Below, in pieces: positions 8,299 through 13,879 of a stretch of 13,879 nt of DNA (position 1 is the stretch's first letter; each line of letters begins with the position of its first letter). The stretch is from the NCBI GenBank assembly GCA_900128565.1, contig LT636155.1, forward strand, positions 1-13,879. Direction: 5' to 3'. Under the pieces are notes generated by a model, which saw only the letters and a program-made list of their open reading frames with translations, did no database searches and had not been told where the DNA came from. Position numbers and translations under genes: made by a program. This DNA comes from Stramenopiles sp. TOSAG23-6 (Eukaryota > Sar).

Positions 8299-8787
8299 TC
8301 AACGATGCCGCTTCATCATAAACCCCCCCTTCGACCTGTTCGATGGATTACTCGCATCCATAAGATCATCTTGTGTACTACATACTGTTAATAAACGTTT
8401 CTTTGATGTCTCCTGTAGTATTCCACCAATGAATAGTTCATCGACAATGTAGTACGCCTTATGAAAGTTGAAGATGATGTCTAACTCACACACCGAGCCA
8501 AAATAACGATCTAAAACTTCAACAAAGTGATGTATCATTTCAAGACAAATCAATTCATTATCATTATTATCGATAACCGCGACAAAGTAGAGACTAGCAT
8601 ACCTCTTGTACACAATTTTTTGGTCCTTCCATTCTAAAAAGTTACAGAGCTTCCGGGGTCGTGCTAGAACTTGAGAAGTAATTTCCCGTGATGTTCTTTC
8701 TCTGTATTTTAATGTTGATGGTGCATACCATTTAGATAATCGAATCTTACCCTGTCGGCTAATTAATAATAGAACTTTTATACCCAT
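8299..8787 (-). CDS. AP-1 complex sigma subunit (clathrin adaptor), 162 aa
   Basis: The small subunit of the AP-1 heterotetramer, which sorts cargo into clathrin vesicles at the trans-Golgi and endosomes. The longin-like sigma fold is complete: GIKVLLLISRQGKIRLSKWY at the N-terminus, KIVYKRYASLYFV (58-70), then DNNDNELICLEMIHHFVEVL. The signature VCELDIIFNFHKAYYIVDE follows at about 98-116, and GGILQETSKKRLL after it. These segments match AP-1 sigma more closely than AP-2, AP-3 or AP-4 sigma. The length is normal for the family (about 158) apart from a short basic C-terminal extension ending MMKRHR. The gene is a single exon. It is divergent from the 9163 gene. Confidence 0.95.
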   Translation of the reverse strand: MGIKVLLLISRQGKIRLSKWYAPSTLKYRERTSREITSQVLARPRKLCNFLEWKDQKIVYKRYASLYFVAVIDNNDNELICLEMIHHFVEVLDRYFGSVCELDIIFNFHKAYYIVDELFIGGILQETSKKRLLTVCSTQDDLMDASNPSNRSKGGFMMKRHR

Positions 8788-9162
8788 TAAAACTTGATTC
8801 CTAGACTACTTTTGTTGTTGTTTTGGTGTATATATGCTTCTTCTTCTTCTTCTTCCTCTTCTTTTTTTTCGAACTTCGAAGTCGAAGAAGAAGCGTCAAA
8901 AAAAAAAAAAAAATTTTTGTTAATAAATTTAGTTAGTTAGGGTTAGGGTTAGCCAACAAAATGTGTAGAGACACAAACATCAAAATTATCCATCACTCAC
9001 TTCGACTTCAAAAGGAAAAAAAGGAAATATTTTTTGCGCAATACATAGAATAGAATAACCTTTTTTATCAACACAACAAAAGAAAAAAACTAAGTCATTT
9101 CTAAGAAAGAAACCCAAGATAGGGCAGTTCACGTCTTCTATCATTCAGCTAGTATTCAACGT
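8788..9162. promoter_or_regulatory. divergent promoter, AP-1 sigma and the 9163 gene
   Basis: A CTTCTT-rich tract begins at 8836. GCTTCTTCTTC (8836-8846) is the exact reverse complement of GAAGAAGAAGC (8884-8894), enclosing TTCGAA motifs. A telomere box lies at 8936-8953. The inverted arrangement sits between divergent genes and may be shared regulatory sequence. That is inferred from position. Confidence 0.5.
8936..8953 (+). repeat. telomere box in the divergent promoter
   Basis: TTAGTTAGGGTTAGGG, two full TTAGGG units, about 150 bp from the AP-1 sigma ATG and 210 bp from the 9163 ATG. Confidence 0.7.
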
Positions 9163-12100
9163 ATGACACAAGGTTTTACTTCAATATATGGAGTGTATGA
9201 CAATACTAAAGGCACGGGACTGGATGACTGTGAAGATCTGCCTCGAACACGAAACGTTCAACTACAACCAACGAAACATGACATGCGTAGAAATACAAAC
9301 AACAGTAGAGACGTGTTGAAAACAATCACTTCTACGTCTAATATCGTCACAGCCCAAGTACACATGATTAACGGTAACATCGAAAATCGTCCACATATTC
9401 GAAGTTCATCAAGTACTACAAAGTTAGCAACAAATCAGCAAGAAGAACAAAACATCGAAGATGAAATTTTGATTCGACTTGCGCTTCAGTTTCATAGTAA
9501 TGGTGAGAATTTTTTATCATCTTCAGTATGGTCGTCTGTGCATGTATGTTTTTTTTTAACCTACACTTTTTTTTTTCATACGAAATTTTATACCTATATA
9601 TGAAAAAAATTGTACATTTTTTTTTTGAAAACGTTTTTTTTTTTTTTTGATCAATTTTTTTTACTTGAAAACTTCGTATATAAACAATTTCTTTTGTACC
9701 AACTTTTATATGTATATTTTTCATATACAATGTTGTATCTAATCTTTCTTTTTCTTTGTTTTTTTTTTCGTACGAAATTTTGTACCTAACAATTTTTTTA
9801 AAATATTTTTTTGAAATTTTTTACAATATAAAAAGCAAAAATGCAAGGAATAAAATCTAAATCTGTCGATGAGTGCGTCGTCTACTGTAGAACTCTTTTT
9901 TTTTTTCGTACGTAATTTTGTACCTAACAAAAAACAATTTAATTTTTTTTTCACAATACAGATTGTGTTACAGGGTTTTTGGATTACAATCTCGAATTAA
10001 AAAGCTCATACAATTTTTTAATAGGAAAGAAACAATTACATCATTTTGTGAACAAAACAAATTGAAAAAGCTTCTTACTTCTACTACTAATCATAATGAT
10101 GATAATGGTAATACTACTACTACTAATAATAATAATGATAAAAATAATACTAATACTAATCATCATCATACTACTACTAATAATGATAATAATGATATTA
10201 TTACTACTAAACATACTACTAATAATCATACTACTAATAATAATGATATTGTTACTACGACTAATAATAATGATAATAATGATAATAATAATGATATTAT
10301 TACTACTACTACTAATAATAATAATAATACTACTAATAAAAATGACGTCATTTTAAAATCTATAGTACATTATTCAAAAATAGCAAATATGAAAGATATT
10401 CAAAATATAAATGTAATTGTGATTACTGATGATGATGATGATGATGATAATTTGACAGAAACAGAAAGTGAAGATGACGAGGGATATGCTTCATGTATTT
10501 CTAATGTTTCTAACCCTAACCCTAAAGAAAATACTAATACTAATGATATTATTAATACTACTACTAATAATAATAATGATATTAGTAGTAGTACTACTAC
10601 GAATAATACTACTAATAATAATGATATTATTAATACTACTACTACTCATAATAATAATGATACTACTACTACTACTACTAATAATAATAATAATAATGAT
10701 ATTATTACTACTACTACTAATAATAATAATATTATTAATACTACTAATAATGATATTATGACTACTACTACTAATAATAATACTAATAATACTGGTGTTG
10801 AAGATAATAATAATAATAAAAATAACTGTCTTTTAGATGTCCATAAAAGTCATTTAAATGAAAAAGATAAACTGATTTGTTTGAATGAAAAAAAAACATC
10901 TAAAACATCTAAAACAACAAAAACATCTAAAACATCTAAAACAACAAAAAGAACTACACACATTGTACAGTCAAAACGAAACATACAAAAATCTAATATA
11001 AATGCTACAATAATCGACAATACAAAAAAATCAACTTGTAACCCTAACCCTAAACCCCCTAACCCTAGCCCTAACCCTAATGTTCAAATAATTGACAATA
11101 CAAACAATACAACTTTTGACTCTTTTACACAAAATTCTTCATCCAAACAAAACCCAAAAATGCGAAAAATGCCAAAAAAGGCAGAAATTTATTATATAAC
11201 AATTCCTGATCATTTGGTACCAAATGACAGAGTTTGTTACAATTTAGATGAAAAAAAAAAAATTATTTTCAAAATTCCAAATTTTGAGGTTTGTGGTGGA
11301 AAAGTTTTGAAATTATCTTTACTCAATGATATTGATGAAAATACTATTAATAATGATATTATTACTACTACTACTATTAATAATAATGATATTATTACTA
11401 CTACTAATAATAATAATAATGATATTATTACTACTACTACTACTAATAATAATAATAATAATGATAATAATAATGATATTATTACTACTACTACTAATAA
11501 TAATACTAATAGTAGTACTACTACTACTAATAATAATAATAGCAAGGATTATAATTATACAAGTCAGCAAATTAGAACAATTATTGATGATATTCTCAAT
11601 GATATGTCAACAAATACAAATAATAATACAAATAATAATACAAATAATAATACAAATAATAATACAAATAATACTATAAATAATACAAAAAAAAGGGATA
11701 GATTGAATAATGATTCTTGGTTAGACAACCCTAACCCTAATGCTTCTCCTTTGAATCCTCGAAAAAAAATGAGATTAGATAAAAAAAATGATATTGAGAA
11801 TAATGAATGTTCAATATCGAAAGAAAAAATAACAAACTTGTCTGTACATATAAATTCGAAATTGGATATAAATTCGAAATTGGATGAAAAAGAACTTGAG
11901 AACCCTAACCCTAAGGTTCCTTTATTACCAAAATGTTCGTTTTGTAAATATACAAATTTGGATCAAATACAAATTGAAAGAAAAATATCATTTGAGGACT
12001 TATGTAGAGCAGCAGAAGATGAGTTTGATCGTCGTCAAATACAAAAAATACAAAAAGTACAAAAAATACAAAAAATACAAAAAAGCACAAAAAAAAAATT

Positions 12101-12766
12101 CGAAATTGAAAAAAAAAAGAAATTCGAAATTGAAAATCACTTGGAACAAAAACAAAAAATATCAAAAAATTATGTATTCAGTAGTTTGCATGCAATGAGT
12201 GGATGTCAGCGTTGTGCATTAGCAATAATAAAACGATCATCCGTTGCCTTAAGCTTACGGTGGTCAAATGACTGTGATGAATTTCTTTTAGATTTTTGTA
12301 CGTTTTTTTTTTTCAAAATTTTTTTTTCATACGAAATTTCGTACCTAACCATTAAAAAAAAATTTTTTTTTCAAATTTTTTTTTTTTAAATTTTTTTTTT
12401 CATACGAAATTTCGTACCTAACCATAAATTTTTTTTTTTTTGAAAATTTTTTACAAAGTAGGTAAAAATAGTAAAGATTTATATTTGGGTTTACATATGA
12501 CACGTGGCGAATATGTGCAACGAAAGTGCAAAACATTCGGAGACCCTCCAGGAATGACACGTGGCAAAGAGTATATGAAGTATGATACTCAAAAGATTTT
12601 TTTTTGGGTTGTTGCAAATGAAATTTCAAAATATTTTGAAAATTCCTCAAGTACGAAATTTCGTATGAAATTTTTTTCAACAGAATCTGGTGAAAAATGT
12701 ATACAAAATGACGTATATAGGAGTATTCAATGTTTATGGAGACGTCTATGCTTTTTACACGGTTGA
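9163..12766 (+). CDS. large Asn/Thr-repeat protein, four exons, about 1,002 aa
   Basis: Proposed exons are 9163-9502, 9848-9872 (25-nt microexon), 9962-12297 and 12459-12766. All phases agree and total exactly 1,003 codons including the stop. Exon 1 is Thr/Asn-rich. Exon 3 opens with LQSRIKKLIQFFNRK, then long Thr-Asn tracts built on repeats of Asp-Ile-Ile-(Thr)n-(Asn)n in two blocks (about 10085-10830 and 11340-11560). Between them is a folded-looking segment, AEIYYITIPDHLVPNDRV and GGKVLKLSL. Asn-Pro runs come from in-frame telomere motifs. The C-terminal part has FCKYTNLDQ, a Lys/Gln/Ile repeat, GCQRCALAIIKRSS and two MTRG motifs read through ATGACACGTGGC. I do not recognise the protein. 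Exons 3 and 4 are better supported than the 5' end. Confidence 0.6.
9577..9597 (+). repeat. palindromic intron element, degenerate copy
   Basis: CATACGAAATTTTATACC followed by TAT instead of TAACC. Sense orientation, after a T-run. Confidence 0.6.
9722..9744 (+). repeat. palindromic intron element, diverged copy
   Basis: CATATACAATGTTGTA followed by TCTAATC. It is about 18 of 23 identical to the copy at 2354, with which it shares the unusual TGTTGTA right arm. Confidence 0.5.
9769..9790 (+). repeat. palindromic intron element with CCTAAC
   Basis: CGTACGAAATTTTGTA followed by CCTAAC. CTAAC ends 57 nt before the acceptor of the proposed microexon. The one arm difference is a G-U pair in sense RNA. 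Confidence 0.75.
9873..9961 (+). other. intron 2 of the large repeat protein
   Basis: An 89-nt intron from GTGCGT to AATACAG. CTAAC at 9924-9928 is 33 nt from the acceptor, followed by a T-tract. This is the tidiest example of the donor, T-run, palindrome, CTAAC, T-run, acceptor layout. Confidence 0.6.
9907..9928 (+). repeat. palindromic intron element with CCTAAC
   Basis: CGTACGTAATTTTGTA followed by CCTAAC in intron 2, sense orientation. A G-U pair replaces one G-C in the stem, and one U-U mismatch is present. Confidence 0.75.
10085..10830 (+). repeat. coding ACT/AAT trinucleotide minisatellite, block 1
   Basis: Runs of ACT and AAT codons punctuated by GAT ATT ATT encode Thr, Asn and Asp-Ile-Ile. 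The array is interrupted at about 10340-10540 by non-repeat coding sequence that includes an Asp-rich run (GAT codons at 10428-10447). Confidence 0.9.
11039..11081 (+). repeat. coding telomere-like array (CCCTAA)
   Basis: About six CCCTAA-like units with small variants encode an Asn-Pro-rich run with Lys/Pro and Ser interruptions. Shorter in-frame copies in the same exon are at 10511-10526, 11727-11741 and 11901-11915. Confidence 0.85.
11340..11560 (+). repeat. coding ACT/AAT trinucleotide minisatellite, block 2
   Basis: A second array with the same Asp-Ile-Ile-(Thr)n-(Asn)n grammar as block 1. It is followed at about 11613-11690 by AAT-AAT-ACA repeats encoding Asn-Asn-Thr. Confidence 0.9.
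12328..12350 (+). repeat. palindromic intron element, perfect copy
   Basis: Perfect TACGAAATTTCGTA palindrome preceded by CA and followed by CCTAACC. Sense orientation. Confidence 0.85.
12401..12423 (+). repeat. palindromic intron element, perfect copy
   Basis: Identical to the copy at 12328 through the palindrome and CCTAACC. It sits in the position expected of a branch point for the acceptor at 12458. Confidence 0.85.
12651..12667 (-). repeat. palindrome core inside a coding exon, without CCTAAC
   Basis: The palindrome core is present within the last exon of the large repeat protein and reads as Ser-Thr-Lys-Phe-Arg. On the minus strand CATACGAAATTTCGTAC is followed by TTGA, so the CCTAAC tail is missing. 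Confidence 0.7.
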
Positions 12767-13137
12767 TGATTTGACATTTCAAGTATAAAAATGAAACCTT
12801 TTTATGTTGTTTTTATGTTGTTTTTATGTTTTTTATGTTTCCAAATTTTTTTTTTCATATTTCGAAAATTTTCGAAATTTTCGAAATTTCCGAAATTTCG
12901 AGCTCGAGGGGAACCGGGTAACGTAAAAGACCGTTACAAAATGAATGAAAAAAGAAAAAAAAAAAAAGATCTNTTTACTTCTTTACATACTACTCTGAAA
13001 AATCATCCAAAACAACGAGATAGAAGGATACACAAACAAACAACTAACTACAAAAGTACTTTTTGTTTTTACTTACAATATACAGTCATATACAATACAA
13101 AATTTGCATATTTGAAATATAAATCAACTTCAATACA
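12767..13137. promoter_or_regulatory. upstream region of the EF-hand gene
   Basis: It has TTTTTATGTTG-type repeats (about 12797-12840). A helically spaced TTCGAAA array (12861-12900) runs into GAGCTCGAG. A G/C-richer stretch (12900-12935) and A-rich DNA with one ambiguous base (12973) follow. I regard the 127-codon ORF here (12791-13174) as non-coding, because its start is T-run translation and the rest has no protein-like pattern. Confidence 0.45.
12861..12900. promoter_or_regulatory. array of TTCGAAATT motifs spaced 9-10 bp apart
   Basis: CGAAA recurs at 12863, 12873, 12882 and 12891, each with an ATT-rich spacer. The last unit is the palindrome CGAAATTTCG, which is the core of the intron element. 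The roughly one-turn spacing would place the sites on one face of the helix. A regulatory role is inferred. Confidence 0.4.
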
Positions 13138-13754
13138 ATGCCTTCCATACAACAAAAAAAAGGGGGAGATTTAAAGAAAATTAAACAAAAAATTCGATTT
13201 CAAGTTATGCAACGAAAGCCACGACTTAAAGACTTCTTTCATGACTTTGACAGACATAAACATGGCCAAGTTACAGAAACACAATTTGTCCGTGCGTTAG
13301 GTATGGCTGGTATACTACTAAGTATCCCAGAATTTAAGCAACTCACTGAGCGATATGCAGTTGAATCTAAACGTGGATATGTTGATTATAGAAAATTTTG
13401 TAATGTAATTGATAAAATTTTCACCACAAAAGGATTAGAAAACGATCCTCTTTCTGAACCAAAGTCTTTAAATGTTACAGGTCGTGCTACATATGGAAAT
13501 CCATTAACAGAGAGTGAAACGTCGGAACTATTCAATGTTTTAGTACCAAAAATGAGAAATGAAATCAGTCAAAAACGAATTCTAACAAAAATTTATTTTG
13601 CAGATTTTGATCCAAGAAATTCAGGTTTTGTCACAGAATCAAGATTTCGTCGTGGATTAGTCAATACTCAAATTGACTTGGAGGAGTCAGATGTTGACTT
13701 ATTAATAAAGAGATTCTCTAGAGAAGGCGGAGGTGAAGTAAATTACAGAGGAAT
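13138..13754 (+). CDS. protein with four degenerate EF-hand-like repeats, 3' end outside the window
   Basis: The start ATG is at 13138, with a stop-free 205 codons plus two bases up to the donor GTATGT at 13755. Four EF-hand-like units are recognisable by their central Gly and flanking helices: DRHKHGQVTETQF (38-50), ESKRGYVDYRKF (76-87), DPRNSGFVTESRF (158-170) and SREGGGEVNYRGM (194-206). None has the full set of acidic ligands at loop positions 1, 3, 5 and 12. Calcium binding is therefore doubtful and the repeats are probably structural. The pattern resembles EFCAB6-like axonemal EF-hand proteins, but assignment to that family is tentative. The gene continues past the window. Confidence 0.75.
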
Positions 13755-13879
13755 GTATGTTGTTTGTATATACTATTTTTTTTTTGAAATTTTAAAAATT
13801 TTGAAAATTTTATATTTTTGAAAATTTCGTACGAAATTTTGTACCTAACCAAAAAAAAAAAAAAAAAAAAAAAAAAAAA
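13755..13879 (+). other. 5' part of an EF-hand gene intron, cut by the window edge
   Basis: Donor GTATGT, T-run, then the palindromic element at 13828-13850 and an A-run of about 29 to the end of the sequence. The acceptor is outside the window. Confidence 0.65.
13828..13850 (+). repeat. palindromic intron element with CCTAACC
   Basis: CGTACGAAATTTTGTA followed by CCTAACC, the same sub-variant as the copy at 9769, in sense orientation. Confidence 0.8.

Larger units (their letters stand above)
9503..9847 (+). other. intron 1 of the large repeat protein, three palindromic copies
   Basis: Donor GTGAGA, acceptor AATGCAAG. It contains three sense-oriented palindromic elements (9577, 9722, 9769) spaced through T-rich DNA. 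A second good donor (GTATGT, 9544) is possible but gives the wrong phase for the downstream exons. Confidence 0.5.
12298..12458 (+). other. intron 3 of the large repeat protein, two palindromic copies
   Basis: Donor GTACGT at 12298. The acceptor is either ACAAAG (12458) or TAG three bases later (12461), and both keep the frame. Two near-identical palindrome plus T-run units (12328 and 12401) lie in tandem about 73 bp apart. CTAAC at 12419-12423 is 35 nt from the acceptor. Confidence 0.7.

Noticed and set aside
9577-9790. Transposon with terminal inverted repeats in intron 1 of the 9163 gene
   Set aside because: The three palindromic copies are all in the same direction, so they do not form inverted ends.
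10041-11679. Ile/Leu- or Ser/Ile-rich ORFs in other frames and on the minus strand of the trinucleotide arrays
   Set aside because: They are frame shadows of ACT/AAT repeats. Their apparent hydrophobic composition follows from the repeat alone.
12861-12900. Heat-shock element
   Set aside because: The GAA and TTC blocks are not spaced at the required regular 5-bp steps; the joins vary by one base.

Overview
This is nuclear DNA from a eukaryote. It is very AT-rich and full of homopolymer and trinucleotide runs. Genes sit on both strands and are split by GT-AG spliceosomal introns. The proteins are ordinary eukaryotic ones: cyclin B, eIF4E, AP-1 sigma adaptin, a TrhO/TSTD2-type rhodanese and an EF-hand protein. 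TTAGGG-type telomere motifs are scattered through promoters, introns and coding sequence. The Asn/Thr/Lys-rich inserts suggest a unicellular protist. A stramenopile-like alga is my best guess from the cyclin B and AP-1 sigma sequences, but the lineage is not proven. Ambiguous bases (n) near A/T runs mark a draft assembly.

Layout. 1-200 is an AT satellite. 197-917 holds a doubtful ORF ending in an 82-bp tandem duplication. 1163-2415 (+) is an unrecognised coiled-coil protein whose frame is disturbed at two blocks of ambiguous bases. 2572-3369 (+) is an Asn/Gln-rich protein with a conserved-looking C-terminal domain. 3370-3889 is a convergent intergenic region with two telomere boxes. 3890-4990 (-) is an intronless cyclin B. 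4991-5406 is a divergent promoter containing a 148-bp inverted-repeat element. 5407-6371 and onwards (+) is eIF4E, whose first intron carries a box C/D snoRNA. 6611-7865 (-) is the TrhO/TSTD2 rhodanese, convergent with eIF4E and overlapping its tail. 8299-8787 (-) is AP-1 sigma. 9163-12766 (+) is a four-exon gene for a protein of about 1,000 residues rich in Asn/Thr repeats. 13138 onwards (+) is an EF-hand protein cut by the window edge.

Two things stand out. First, a short palindrome (core TACGAAATTTCGTA) followed by CCTAAC recurs in the introns. It lies in the sense orientation, and in most introns the CTAAC sits about 30-57 nt before the 3' splice site, so it looks like a hairpin joined to the branch point. 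The same palindrome, without the final C, forms the inverted ends of a MITE-like element between cyclin B and eIF4E. Second, the snoRNA in eIF4E intron 1 has an 11-nt antisense match to a universally conserved 18S rRNA segment. This links a ribosome-modification RNA to a translation-initiation gene.
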